Below are positions 1 through 8,952 of a stretch of 64,000 bases of DNA, piece by piece. The number at the start of each line of letters is the position of its first letter. Within the stretch, counting starts at the first letter, position 1. Source of the stretch: CAIPBY01 sp041671305 (GTDB lineage: Bacteria > Patescibacteriota > Patescibacteriia > 2-01-FULL-39-33). The notes beneath the pieces were generated by a model. It was not told where the DNA came from. It did no database searches and worked only from the letters and a program-made list of their open reading frames with translations. Where the stretch lies: the NCBI GenBank assembly GCA_041671305.1, contig JBAZBX010000002.1:1-64000 (forward strand), given 5' to 3'. The position numbers were made by a program, and so were the translations under genes.

Positions 1-1
1 A

Positions 2-2359
2 TTTAATGGTTTTAAAATTGATATGGAAAAGGCCAAAAAAGTAATCGCCTCCGCCTCAAAATTAGAAAAAAACAACATTGTCAAAACCAAAAAAACCAAT
101 AAGGCGACGAAGGTTGATCTGGAAATAAAAAATCCAATGCTAACTGCCGATGCCAAAAAAATAATACAGAAATCAGTCAAAATCGCTTTTGTCAACAAGC
201 ACAAATATGTAGGCACAGAGCATCTCCTGGCAGCGATTATGGAGCTTGACAATCCCAAAATCAAAAAAATATTCAAAGAATTAAATATTTCTGAGGCCGA
301 TATAGTTGAACAAACTATAGCAGCGCTCAAAAGCGATTCCAAATTGCCGGAGCTGACTGAAGTTTTTAAAGTAGCCTATCACAAAGATGAAGAAGATGGA
401 TTGGAAACACAGGAACAAGGACGCGGTATTTTGGATGTTTTTGGCAATAATCTGACTTCAGAAAAATTCCAGAAAAAAACCGACCCCGTCATAGGCCGCA
501 AGAATGAGATTGAAAGAATTATTCAAATTCTCTCACGACGCACCAAGAATAATCCCCTCATCTTGGGCGATCCTGGCGTGGGCAAAACCGCTATTGTGGA
601 AGGACTGGCCAAAAAGATCCTTCATGGCGACGTGCCGGAAATTCTCCAAAACAAAAAAGTTTATTCCCTGGATCTGGCCTCCATGATCGCAGGTACGATT
701 TATCGTGGAGAATTTGAAAACAGAATCAAGCAGATAATTGAAGAGATAAAATCCCGTCCCGATATTATTGTGTTTATTGATGAAATCCACAACATTGTCG
801 GTGCCGGATCGGCTGCCGGATCCATGGATGCCGCCAACATTCTCAAACCGGCCCTGGCCAGAGGCGAAATCAGATGTATTGGCGCGACCACTTACAGTGA
901 CTACCGAAAATCCATAGAAAATGATCCGGCTCTAGAAAGACGCTTCCAACCGGTCAAAATAAATGAGCCATCATCAGAGGAAGCCAAACAGATACTTCTG
1001 GGCATCAAGCCTTATTTTGAAAATTTTCATCACGTCGCTATCACTGAGGAAGCCATAATTTCTGCCGTAGAACTTAGCCAGAAATATCTGCCGGAAAAAT
1101 TCTTGCCGGATAAGGCGATTGATCTCATTGATGAAGCTTCCGCTTCAGTTAATGTCGGCAAAAAGATTTCTTCCCTGCAAAAACAAATAAATGCCACCAC
1201 TCAAGAATTAGATAAAATAGAAAAAGAAAAAAGACAGGAAATACTCAAAGAAAATTTTGAGCATGCCATAGAAATAAGAGACGAGGAGGAAAAAATTACC
1301 AAAAAACTGGCCGAACTTCAAGCCAAACAAATGAAAGCCCAAACCAAGCTTGTAGGCTCCATTGATGCTGATAGTATCGCCAAAATAATTTCCAAAATTA
1401 CAGGCATTCCCCAGGAAGACTTGCTGATGTCTGAGAAAAAACAAATTCTCGTCCTGGATAAAAACTTGAAAAAGCATGTCATCGGACAAGATAAACCAAT
1501 GGAAATTATTTCTAATTTTATAAAAAAATCCAAGGCCGGACTGGGTGCAGAAAATAAACCCCTGGCCTCGTTTATGATTCTAGGACCAAGCGGAGTGGGC
1601 AAAACTTATACTGCCAAAATCCTGGCCAAATTATTGTTCAAAGACGAGAAAGCACTCATCCGCATAGACATGTCAGAATATAGCGAGAAATTCAACATTT
1701 CCAAATTAATCGGCGCTCCAGCCGGATATGTCGGCTACAAGGAAAGCGGACAATTGACCGAGAAAGTCAAACACAAACCATATTCCATCGTGCTTTTTGA
1801 TGAGATAGAAAAGGCCAATCCAGACGTGTTTGATCTTTTGCTTCAAGTGCTTGACGACGGCTATCTGACCGACGCCTCCGGAGGACGCATCAATTTCCGC
1901 AACACCATTATTATCATGACCTCCAACCTTGGCTCGCATTATTTCAAAAAAGCCACTCCCATAGGATTTGATCCGGCCTCTGCTTCAGCCAACAAAATGG
2001 AAGAAAAAATAATCAGTGAGGCCAAAAAGCATTTCAAAGTGGAATTCCTCAATCGTCTGGATCAAATCATTTGCTTTTCTCCCCTCTCTTCAGAGGCGAT
2101 AGCAAAAATTGTGGAACTAAACATGGAAACCTTGAGAGAATCTCTGGCCAAAAAAGAATTAACGCTCAAATTTGATAAATCCGTGGCCAAATTCATTTCC
2201 CAAAAAAGTTTATCAGAGGAAACGGGAGCCAGATCCATTCAAAAAATTATAAGTGAATATATTGAGACTCCCCTTTCACAAAAAATATTAATGGATAAAT
2301 TTCCCCCGGGAAACACTATACACCTCACCGTCAAAAATGGTATAATAGAAGTCAGATAA
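2..2359 (+). CDS. clpC: ClpC/ClpB-type AAA+ unfoldase, 5' end cut by window edge
   Basis: Two-ATPase Hsp100 chaperone that unfolds proteins, usually for the ClpP protease. The first ATG is at 23, but the frame stays open to the left edge and only one Clp_N repeat (LTADAKKIIQKS..., about residues 40-100 from that ATG) is visible. ClpC normally has two, so the gene probably begins outside the window. The first AAA+ module has Walker A GDPGVGKT near residue 182 and Walker B VFIDEIH. A coiled-coil middle segment follows near 390-440. The second module has GPSGVGKT near 521, VLFDEIEKA and a C-terminal ClpB_D2-small domain. I see no ClpP-loop motif clear enough to separate ClpC from ClpB, and the short middle domain favours ClpC. 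The stop codon lies inside a perfect terminator hairpin. Confidence 0.93.
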   Translation, partial: FNGFKIDMEKAKKVIASASKLEKNNIVKTKKTNKATKVDLEIKNPMLTADAKKIIQKSVKIAFVNKHKYVGTEHLLAAIMELDNPKIKKIFKELNISEADIVEQTIAALKSDSKLPELTEVFKVAYHKDEEDGLETQEQGRGILDVFGNNLTSEKFQKKTDPVIGRKNEIERIIQILSRRTKNNPLILGDPGVGKTAIVEGLAKKILHGDVPEILQNKKVYSLDLASMIAGTIYRGEFENRIKQIIEEIKSRPDIIVFIDEIHNIVGAGSAAGSMDAANILKPALARGEIRCIGATTYSDYRKSIENDPALERRFQPVKINEPSSEEAKQILLGIKPYFENFHHVAITEEAIISAVELSQKYLPEKFLPDKAIDLIDEASASVNVGKKISSLQKQINATTQELDKIEKEKRQEILKENFEHAIEIRDEEEKITKKLAELQAKQMKAQTKLVGSIDADSIAKIISKITGIPQEDLLMSEKKQILVLDKNLKKHVIGQDKPMEIISNFIKKSKAGLGAENKPLASFMILGPSGVGKTYTAKILAKLLFKDEKALIRIDMSEYSEKFNISKLIGAPAGYVGYKESGQLTEKVKHKPYSIVLFDEIEKANPDVFDLLLQVLDDGYLTDASGGRINFRNTIIIMTSNLGSHYFKKATPIGFDPASASANKMEEKIISEAKKHFKVEFLNRLDQIICFSPLSSEAIAKIVELNMETLRESLAKKELTLKFDKSVAKFISQKSLSEETGARSIQKIISEYIETPLSQKILMDKFPPGNTIHLTVKNGIIEVR
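2338..2346 (+). promoter_or_regulatory. Candidate extended -10 promoter for the 2400-8945 operon
   Basis: TGGTATAAT (TGn plus TATAAT) lies just before the clpC terminator and about 54 nt before the next ATG. No good -35 hexamer is visible at the usual distance. Initiation would fall inside the terminator hairpin, so this is tentative. Confidence 0.3.
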
Positions 2360-2377
2360 TATCTGACTTCTATTTTT
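2345..2377 (+). terminator. Intrinsic terminator overlapping the clpC stop
   Basis: A perfect 13-bp stem (2345-2357 with 2361-2373) around a 3-nt loop is followed by a T run at 2373-2377. The TAA stop of clpC (2357-2359) sits at the top of the stem. It separates the Clp transcript from the downstream operon. Confidence 0.85.
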
Positions 2378-2399
2378 ATCCAGATTTAATTTATATAAA

Positions 2400-3332
2400 A
2401 TGGCAGGATCCAATACAGCGCCAAAATTAGAGATAGAAGAAAACGGCGACAAAACCACCTTGACCCTGACAATACCCGGGAAACCAAGAACTTCCCCCAA
2501 TAATATTTTGCCATTTAAAAAACCCTCCACCGACTCTAGAACCCAAGCGCAACTTCTAAATAAAGATAAGATAAAAAATCGTAATGCAAATAAGCTTGGC
2601 TCTACTGCAATGGATGAAAATGAAGCAGACGTTAAGGCCGAGCAAAAGACCAAAACCGACCCCATGAAAATGAGCGAGGAGGAATTAAAAGAGAGAAATG
2701 AAGATATAGCTCGTTATAAGATAGCACATCCTCTGGGTCAAAAAGATGAATCAGTCAGTCAAAATGAAAATAATGGAGGAGACATCCCAAGTGAAGATTA
2801 CGGAAATATTGGAGGTGAAGAAAAAAACTCTCCCAAAACAGAAGAGAATAATGAGGATAAAATTAAAGAGGATAAAATTAAAAACGACACTCCCGGCAAA
2901 GACGCCGAATCTCCGGATAATTCAGATGATTTGAATTCACAACAGCAACAAGCCAAAAACGAAGTTGCCAAAAACGATGAAGGCGAAACTCCCTCCCCTA
3001 CGCCCGAATCACCTGATCAGGAAAATCAAAACAGCAATCCCAAAAACGAAATAGAAAAAGCCAGAGCCGAAAAAGCCAAAACAGAAGAAAAAAAAGAAGA
3101 TCCAGCCGCTGACATGGCCAAAAAAATCGGTAAAAAGGCGATTAAAAAATGGATTATTGGAGTGGCCATATCTATCGGAGCGACTATCTTACCCTGGATA
3201 ATCGGAGCCTGTCTTATCATACTGCTGGGCTTAGCATCATATCAAGTATCCAGACATCCCGGTTGGACAATATATTATTTATTGACGGGACAATATGGCC
3301 CTTTAGCTGAAGTTCTAATTGAAATGAATTAA
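2400..3332 (+). CDS. Acidic low-complexity protein with C-terminal membrane helices
   Basis: I do not recognise a family. Residues 1-230 are hydrophilic and disordered-looking, rich in Glu, Lys, Asn, Asp, Pro and Gln, with many short charged repeats. A basic stretch (KKIGKKAIKKW) leads into two hydrophobic segments near residues 248-285 (IIGVAISIGATILPWIIG and LIILLGLASY), then a short tail. The charge pattern suggests a long cytoplasmic tail anchored at its C-terminal end, but topology is inferred. It is the first gene of a plus-strand run with 10-15 nt gaps that continues through VirB2-like proteins to radA. That context suggests a structural or anchoring part of the same envelope machine. 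Confidence 0.75.
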   Translation: MAGSNTAPKLEIEENGDKTTLTLTIPGKPRTSPNNILPFKKPSTDSRTQAQLLNKDKIKNRNANKLGSTAMDENEADVKAEQKTKTDPMKMSEEELKERNEDIARYKIAHPLGQKDESVSQNENNGGDIPSEDYGNIGGEEKNSPKTEENNEDKIKEDKIKNDTPGKDAESPDNSDDLNSQQQQAKNEVAKNDEGETPSPTPESPDQENQNSNPKNEIEKARAEKAKTEEKKEDPAADMAKKIGKKAIKKWIIGVAISIGATILPWIIGACLIILLGLASYQVSRHPGWTIYYLLTGQYGPLAEVLIEMN

Positions 3333-3342
3333 AATATATTTT

Positions 3343-4575
3343 ATGAATATTAATTGGCAAAAAGTAGGCCCCATAATTTTAATCATAGGAGCAGTTATCG
3401 GATTTGCTCTTATGCTTTATTTTTTCTTCTTTGTCCCTCTATTTGGAGGAGTGACAACTACGCCGTCAAATACCGCCACTTCCACGGGAACGCTTCTTCC
3501 TGCCGGCACTTCCGGAGGCGTAAATATTTCCGGCACTAGCACTGGCGGATTGCCCACCGGACAAATTTCAACTGCCACAGGCACCAATATTACAACCATA
3601 GAAGATACCGGTATTGATAAGCAATCCAGTCTCAAAACCTTGGTCTCCGATCTCGTCCAATTCTCTTCCCTCACTAGTGATGGCAGCGCCTCCTACTATA
3701 ATCCTAGAGAATGTAAATTTTACAGCGTAACTGGGAGCGGACAAATAAAAGCCCTAAGTGAAAAAAAATTCTGTGGCGTGAGTAATGTCGTCTGGTCGCA
3801 CTCGTCTGGCAAATCCGTAATGCAATATCCGGACGGAAGCAATGTGATGTATGATTTCAGTACCGGAAAACAAGTCATTTTGCCTGAACATTGGCAAGAT
3901 TTTTCTTTCTCTCCCAATGACCAGCAAATCGCTTTCAAAAGCATAGCCATAGATACGGAAAATAGATTCTTAGCAGTTGGAGATACCAGCGGTTCAAATC
4001 TGAAAATTCTGGAGTCCATCGGCGGGGTAGAAGGACAATTCCAAGTCAACTGGTCACCCAACAATCAAATGGTGGCTACTTTCAATCAAAGCAAAGATCT
4101 AGATAGGTCAGATATTTATTTTGTGGGATTAAATAATGAAAACTTCAAATCCATGACCGTGGAAGGACGAGGGTTTACCGGAATCTGGTCGCCTCAGGGA
4201 AATAAAATGGTTTATAGCGTATACAACAGCGATAACTATTCACCCGAACTATGGATTTCCGACGCCAACTCCACCAGCATCGGCGGAGGAAGACAAAAAA
4301 TAGATCTCCTCACCTGGAGTGATAAATGTTCGTTCTCCGGTGAGAACAAATTATTCTGCGCCGTACCGCAAAACATGCCTTATGGAGCCGGATTGGATCG
4401 CTCTACAGTCAACGGTTCTGCCGATTATCTTTATGAAGTTGATCTCACCACCGGAGCCAAAAAATTTATCAGCCTGCCTAGAGATTTATCTATAAACAAA
4501 ATCATGGCACCAACAGATGAAAACTATATTATGATTTATGACAGCTCCAATAAAATTTACAGGCTTGATTACTAA
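3343..4575 (+). CDS. Membrane-anchored extracytoplasmic beta-propeller (TolB/WD40-like)
   Basis: An N-terminal membrane helix (about residues 8-32, VGPIILIIGAVIGFALMLYF) is followed by a Ser/Thr/Gly-rich linker to about residue 85. A ~310-residue domain follows with repeated blade-like motifs: WSHSSGKSVMQYPDG, FSFSPNDQQIAFKS, WSPNNQMVATFNQ, WSPQGNKMVYSVY. These W/F-S-P-x-x-x-x-[IVM] motifs are typical of PD40/TolB propellers. There is no lipobox, so it is probably held by the uncleaved helix with the propeller outside. It lies 10 nt after the previous gene and 14 nt before the DsbA-like gene. It is probably a scaffold protein of the secretion-like system; no enzyme activity is suggested. Confidence 0.8.
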   Translation: MNINWQKVGPIILIIGAVIGFALMLYFFFFVPLFGGVTTTPSNTATSTGTLLPAGTSGGVNISGTSTGGLPTGQISTATGTNITTIEDTGIDKQSSLKTLVSDLVQFSSLTSDGSASYYNPRECKFYSVTGSGQIKALSEKKFCGVSNVVWSHSSGKSVMQYPDGSNVMYDFSTGKQVILPEHWQDFSFSPNDQQIAFKSIAIDTENRFLAVGDTSGSNLKILESIGGVEGQFQVNWSPNNQMVATFNQSKDLDRSDIYFVGLNNENFKSMTVEGRGFTGIWSPQGNKMVYSVYNSDNYSPELWISDANSTSIGGGRQKIDLLTWSDKCSFSGENKLFCAVPQNMPYGAGLDRSTVNGSADYLYEVDLTTGAKKFISLPRDLSINKIMAPTDENYIMIYDSSNKIYRLDY

Positions 4576-4589
4576 AAATTATTATTCGC

Positions 4590-5297
4590 ATGAAAAATAA
4601 CGAGAAAACTCCCAATTACGTTGCCTTTGTTTGTATGGTATTTATATTAATTATCTTGTTAATTATAATTATTGCCGTTTTCAGATCCAGTAATACCAAA
4701 AATCTTACGGGCAGTCAAACTCAGGTCAAAATTGAACCAGGCATTGTTAGTACTGTCAAAGAGCAGACTCTTTCTGCGCCGAAATCGGACACCAAATCAC
4801 CAACACTAGGAGATGCCAAAGCGCCAATTTCCATTTTTGAATATTCCAGTTTTTCCTGTCGTAGTAGCCGTGAAATACAATCAACTCTGCAAGCAATAAT
4901 CAAATCATATTCGGGCAAGGTCAAATTAATTTGGAAGGATCTTCCCCTGAGAGAAGAGTATCCCAATTCCCTAATCGCTCACATCGGAGCCAGGTGCGCT
5001 CAAAATCAAGGAAAATTCTGGGAATATGCCAATCTTCTCTGGCAAGACCAAAATAATTTTTCAACCAGTAGTGCCATGACATTGGCCAAGAAGCTAAAGC
5101 TAGACACTAATTTATTCAGTACTTGTCTGGAGAGTCCAGAAATAAAAACTTTGATCGCAAATGACGAGCAAGAAGCAAATGAACTGGCTATTCCAGGCAC
5201 TCCTCACTTCTATATCAACAACCAAGAAATTTCCGGAGTCGGGTCTATTGATGACTTCAAAAAGTTAATTGATGCTGAATTAAATAGAAAAAATTAA
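4590..5297 (+). CDS. Membrane-anchored DsbA-like thioredoxin-fold protein, monothiol site
   Basis: Family: DsbA/Thioredoxin_4 (BdbD-like) extracytoplasmic thiol oxidoreductases. A membrane helix lies near residues 10-30, followed by a linker and the fold: FEYSSFSCRSS (Cys at about residue 90), the helical insert and the cis-Pro loop IPGTPHFYINN near 200. The usual CxxC is CRSS here, so the resolving cysteine is missing. It may act as an isomerase or holdase, or only bind. Another cysteine lies in GARCAQNQG, where many DsbA-fold proteins also carry one. It sits directly upstream of the two pilin/hydrolase fusions, the second of which has a cysteine-rich N-terminus, so helping their folding is plausible. 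Confidence 0.88.
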   Translation: MKNNEKTPNYVAFVCMVFILIILLIIIIAVFRSSNTKNLTGSQTQVKIEPGIVSTVKEQTLSAPKSDTKSPTLGDAKAPISIFEYSSFSCRSSREIQSTLQAIIKSYSGKVKLIWKDLPLREEYPNSLIAHIGARCAQNQGKFWEYANLLWQDQNNFSTSSAMTLAKKLKLDTNLFSTCLESPEIKTLIANDEQEANELAIPGTPHFYINNQEISGVGSIDDFKKLIDAELNRKN

Positions 5298-5311
5298 ATT
5301 TATTATAAGAA

Positions 5312-6526
5312 ATGAAAAAAATCTTCATTATTTTATTTTTAATATTATTTTTGTCAACTGGATGGGCAGCTTTAGCAGCCGAAGATGGCACAGCACCAGT
5401 ACCAAATATTCCGCCAGAATCAGATACGCCAGCAACACCCTCTTTATATACCGGCGATGACATTCAACCGGCCGGAGAAAATGGTCCAACTCCTCTAGCT
5501 CCTCAAGCCGCTCCAGCTCCTGCCGCCAAAACAGAAACTCCCAAAACCGAGTCGGCTCCCCTCTACTGGATTCCAAACGTAGGTATGGGTCAGTTTACTC
5601 AGGGTACAGCTGTAGAGGTTAGTGCTGGCAGAAATATCTTGGGAGAGTATATTAGTCTCTGGTACACTTTCTTGGTAGGTGTGGCTGGATTATTGGCTAT
5701 GGTCATGATAGTATTTGGAGGAGTAAACTGGCTTACTTCCGGGGGAAGTTCTAGTGCCATAGGAGACGCCAAGAAGACTATTTCTTCTGCTTTGATTGGA
5801 TTAACTTTAGCTTTGCTTTCTTATGTTTTATTGCAAATTATTAATCCTAACTTGCTGAGTCTCAAGATGCCTTCTATGGCCAATATTACTTATAGCGGGG
5901 ATTATGCGATACCCCATATCAACATGGCACCTGGAGGAGCGACTTTAGCTAATGGAGCTAACGGAATGCCTGTACCTTATCAATCAGGAGCCAAAATACC
6001 TTGCAACCAAGCCATGGATTACAATCAAGCATTTACTGCCTCGTATGAAGGATATAACTCCACTCCTTACGCTGACCAACATGGTTATACCTACGGTTTT
6101 GGACACAACAGCAACGAAAATCCCGGAACAGTAGATTATAATACCGAATTGCAATGGTTTACCAATAATTACAATAACACTTATTATCCCGGAGCTGCGA
6201 CTGCCTATACCAATGCCGGTGGCAACTGGGACACATTGCCACAACAAGACCAAGCAGTACTTGCCGATACCGCCTACCAATTTGGAACAAATTCTTCCTT
6301 TCTCTCTCAAACGGCGACTTTTATGGCTCAAGGAGATATGACGGGAGCCGCTTCATTTATGCGAAGTAATTATAAAAATTACTTTAAGACAGATCCGGGA
6401 AAAGGCGTAGCCAGTAGAATAAATAGTAATGCCAGCATTGTTGAAAATAAAGATCCATCAACTGGAACGGCAAGTGATGGCGCGCAGCAATTTAATGATA
6501 GAGCATCATCCTCATGTCAAAAATAA
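5312..6526 (+). CDS. VirB2/TrbC-like membrane protein fused to GH24 lysozyme-like domain
   Basis: A signal peptide (MKKIFIILFLILFLSTGWAA) and an Ala/Pro/Thr linker come first. A TrbC/VirB2-like segment at residues 105-185 has two hydrophobic helices flanking the turn NWLTSGGSSSAIGDAKK. A C-terminal domain spans about 228-390. It carries SYEGYNSTPYADQHG then YTYGFGHN: Glu246, Asp255 and Thr260 follow the T4-lysozyme Glu-(x8)-Asp-(x~5)-Thr order, with one residue fewer before Thr, and the family's GxGH is present. This suggests a muramidase that cuts the glycan backbone. In classical type IV secretion the VirB1 muramidase and VirB2 pilin are separate; here they are one polypeptide. The linker and VirB2 part are almost identical to the next gene. 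Function is inferred from motifs only. Confidence 0.85.
   Translation: MKKIFIILFLILFLSTGWAALAAEDGTAPVPNIPPESDTPATPSLYTGDDIQPAGENGPTPLAPQAAPAPAAKTETPKTESAPLYWIPNVGMGQFTQGTAVEVSAGRNILGEYISLWYTFLVGVAGLLAMVMIVFGGVNWLTSGGSSSAIGDAKKTISSALIGLTLALLSYVLLQIINPNLLSLKMPSMANITYSGDYAIPHINMAPGGATLANGANGMPVPYQSGAKIPCNQAMDYNQAFTASYEGYNSTPYADQHGYTYGFGHNSNENPGTVDYNTELQWFTNNYNNTYYPGAATAYTNAGGNWDTLPQQDQAVLADTAYQFGTNSSFLSQTATFMAQGDMTGAASFMRSNYKNYFKTDPGKGVASRINSNASIVENKDPSTGTASDGAQQFNDRASSSCQK
5521..5913 (+). repeat. Copy 1 of a 393-bp tandem duplication (VirB2-like domain)
   Basis: This stretch is the same length as 6787-7179 and differs at about 26 positions by hand count (about 93% identical). Most differences are at third codon positions. 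It encodes the end of the linker and both VirB2 helices. Identity ends abruptly where the two hydrolase domains begin. Confidence 0.95.
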
Positions 6527-6535
6527 TTTTAACAC

Positions 6536-7603
6536 ATGAAAAATAATCATTTTTTTATATTAAATACTTTAGCCTTCTTGATTATTTTATCTATTCCCTC
6601 TATTAGCAATGCTGCTACAAGTTGTTATTGTCATGAAATTGATACTTCTGGTGAAGGCGGTGGCAGTTATTACAAAACTACCTGTCCGGATGCTAGTTGT
6701 AAACAAGGAAATTGTAAATATGACAAATGCGCTCCAGACACAACTCCGATAACGGAAATAGATAGTTATGAACCAAAAGCCGCTCCTGCCGCCAAAACAG
6801 AAACTCCCAAAACCGAGTCGGCTCCCCTCACCTGGATTCCAAACGTAGGCATGGGTCAATTTACTCAAGGTACGGCTGTAGAAGTTGGTGCTGGCAAAAA
6901 TATCTTGGGAGAGTATATTAATCTCTGGTACACTTTCCTGGTGGGCGTGGCTGGATTGCTGGCTATGGTTATGATAGTATTTGGAGGAGTAAACTGGCTT
7001 ACTTCCGGGGGAAGTTCTAGTGCTATAGGAGATGCCAAGAAGACTATTTCTTCTGCTTTGATTGGTTTAACCTTGGCTTTGCTTTCTTATGTTTTGTTGC
7101 AAATTATCAATCCCAACTTGCTTAGTCTCAAAATGCCTTCTATGGCCAATATTACTTATAGCGGGGATTATGCGATACCTGCAATAAACCTTGAGGATGA
7201 GATGTCTGCCAATTCTCAAACCGGCGGAGGATCAGCCAATTTATCTACGCTAAAATCTGACATGTCAAAAACTAACCAATCTGTTTTGAATCAAGTCAAA
7301 AAAAATAACCCCGATGCAAAAACGCCTAGGGTAAATAGTACCGCCAGAGATAGCAATGATTTACATGGGCTCAATAGAGCCGTGGACTATCAAAAAGGAG
7401 ATGACGCCACTTTTGATGCTTATATGAACAATCTGATAAATGAAGGCACGTATACTGGCTATGGACAAGATAAAGGAGAGCCTTTTTATTATGTAAAATT
7501 CCCAGACGGAACAAAAGGAAGGGTCGGTAATGGCTCAGGCCATTGGCACATTGATAATTGCCAGCAAGGTGAAGTGCCGATCCAAGGTAAAGGAGCATGC
7601 TAA
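6536..7603 (+). CDS. VirB2/TrbC-like membrane protein fused to LAS/M15-type peptidase domain
   Basis: A signal peptide (residues 1-26) is followed by a short cysteine-rich segment (CYCHEI, CPDASCKQGNCKYDKC) and the same linker and two-helix VirB2-like part as its neighbour. The C-terminal domain (about 235-355) contains H277-x6-D284 within LHGLNRAVD and H336-W-H338 within GHWHID. This is the HxxxxxxD plus HxH zinc signature of LAS metallopeptidases (lysostaphin/D-Ala-D-Ala carboxypeptidase/hedgehog fold). Expected role: cutting peptidoglycan stem peptides or cross-links, complementing the lysozyme-like partner. The stop codon is 4 nt before the radA start, so translation is probably coupled. 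Substrate is unknown. Confidence 0.85.
   Translation: MKNNHFFILNTLAFLIILSIPSISNAATSCYCHEIDTSGEGGGSYYKTTCPDASCKQGNCKYDKCAPDTTPITEIDSYEPKAAPAAKTETPKTESAPLTWIPNVGMGQFTQGTAVEVGAGKNILGEYINLWYTFLVGVAGLLAMVMIVFGGVNWLTSGGSSSAIGDAKKTISSALIGLTLALLSYVLLQIINPNLLSLKMPSMANITYSGDYAIPAINLEDEMSANSQTGGGSANLSTLKSDMSKTNQSVLNQVKKNNPDAKTPRVNSTARDSNDLHGLNRAVDYQKGDDATFDAYMNNLINEGTYTGYGQDKGEPFYYVKFPDGTKGRVGNGSGHWHIDNCQQGEVPIQGKGAC
6787..7179 (+). repeat. Copy 2 of the 393-bp tandem duplication (VirB2-like domain)
   Basis: Partner of 5521-5913. The N-terminal signal and cysteine-rich part upstream and the peptidase domain downstream are unrelated to copy 1. This points to duplication with domain swapping, or to gene conversion limited to the membrane domain. 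Confidence 0.95.
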
Positions 7604-7607
7604 AATT

Positions 7608-8945
7608 ATGTCAAAAATAAACACCATCTTCACCTGTTCCAACTGTGGCGCCCAATATCCAAAATGGCAAGGGCGCTGTTTAGAATGCGGAAAATGGGGA
7701 ACCATGGAAGAAGGCCTAGCAGAAAAAAATGAACAAAGAAATTCAAATATTCCACCAGACAAAGTCATTAATTTAAATGAACTCAAAAATATTCCTGATT
7801 TTCGCCTGGAGACCAAAATCTCTGAATTAGACGGCGTACTCGGCGGTGGCATAGTCAAAGGCGCTCTGATTCTTCTCGGCGGCGATCCTGGGGTTGGCAA
7901 ATCCACTTTGGCCCTGCAGATTGCCCAGAACATCAATGGCACACTTTATATCTCCGGCGAGGAATCCGCCAATCAAATAAAAATCAGGGCAGAGAGACTA
8001 AAAATTAATCTGGATAAATTGAAATTCTTGGCGCAAACGAACATAGAAAAAATCCTCTCCACCATTGAAGCCCAAAAACCGCCACTCGTCATAGTAGACT
8101 CCATTCAAACCATGATTTCTTCCGAAGCCACGGGATCATCCGGATCGGTAAGCCAGATAACTTCCGTGGCCAGCCAACTCATAGGTCTAGCCAAAAAAAT
8201 AGAAATTCCTATTATCATAATCGGCCACGTCACCAAAGATGGCATAGTCGCCGGCCCCAAAACCTTGGAACATCTTGTTGATGTAGTATTGTATTTGGAA
8301 AATGATAATCAGAATTATTACAAAATACTTCGCGGAGCCAAAAACCGCTTCGGCTCAACCGGAGAAATCGGCATCTTTGAGATGACTTCTACCGGCCTCA
8401 AAGAAACTCTTAATTCGTCCAATATTTTTCTGGAAGACTCAAACCAATCAACTTCTTCTGGCACGGCTATTTCTGCCGTTCTTGAAGGAAGCCGGCCATT
8501 TCTAATTGAAATCCAAGCCCTGACCTCCAAAACTTCCTTCGGCTATCCTCAAAGAAAATCAACCGGATATGATCTCAATCGCTTGCAAATGATCATTGCC
8601 GTGCTTTGCAAAATAGCCAAGATAAATCTCACCAACCAAGATATTTATCTCAACGTAACGGGCGGGCTCAAAGTCAAAGACACGTCCATTGATTTAGCGG
8701 TGGCCATGTGTATCGTCTCCGCTTTCTTGGATATTCCCATAAACAAAAAAACAATTCTCTTTGGAGAATTGGGTCTTTCCGGTGAAATAAGAACTGTTCC
8801 TCAACCAGAAAAAAGAATCAAGGAAGCGGAAAAGCTGAAATTTGAAAAAATTATCATGCCATATTATCCGACCATGAAATACGGAACAGGCAAAATTGCC
8901 GTCAGAGACATCAGAGAAGCGATTAAAACAATAAACAGTAAGTAA
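7608..8945 (+). CDS. radA: DNA repair/recombination protein RadA (Sms)
   Basis: RadA is a RecA-like DnaB-type helicase/ATPase that promotes branch migration, repair and, in competent bacteria, integration of incoming DNA. The N-terminal C4 zinc finger (CSNCGAQYPKWQGRCLECG) starts at residue 9, Walker A GGDPGVGKST is near 90, the RadA-specific KNRFG motif is at 245, and a Lon-like C-terminal domain follows from about 270. At 445 residues it is of normal length. I chose ATG 7608 because the zinc finger follows at once and AAGGAG at 7590-7595 gives a ribosome site; an earlier in-frame ATG at 7530 would add 26 meaningless residues overlapping the previous gene. It is the last gene of the VirB2-like operon. 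Confidence 0.96.
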   Translation: MSKINTIFTCSNCGAQYPKWQGRCLECGKWGTMEEGLAEKNEQRNSNIPPDKVINLNELKNIPDFRLETKISELDGVLGGGIVKGALILLGGDPGVGKSTLALQIAQNINGTLYISGEESANQIKIRAERLKINLDKLKFLAQTNIEKILSTIEAQKPPLVIVDSIQTMISSEATGSSGSVSQITSVASQLIGLAKKIEIPIIIIGHVTKDGIVAGPKTLEHLVDVVLYLENDNQNYYKILRGAKNRFGSTGEIGIFEMTSTGLKETLNSSNIFLEDSNQSTSSGTAISAVLEGSRPFLIEIQALTSKTSFGYPQRKSTGYDLNRLQMIIAVLCKIAKINLTNQDIYLNVTGGLKVKDTSIDLAVAMCIVSAFLDIPINKKTILFGELGLSGEIRTVPQPEKRIKEAEKLKFEKIIMPYYPTMKYGTGKIAVRDIREAIKTINSK

Positions 8946-8952
8946 GCTACTC

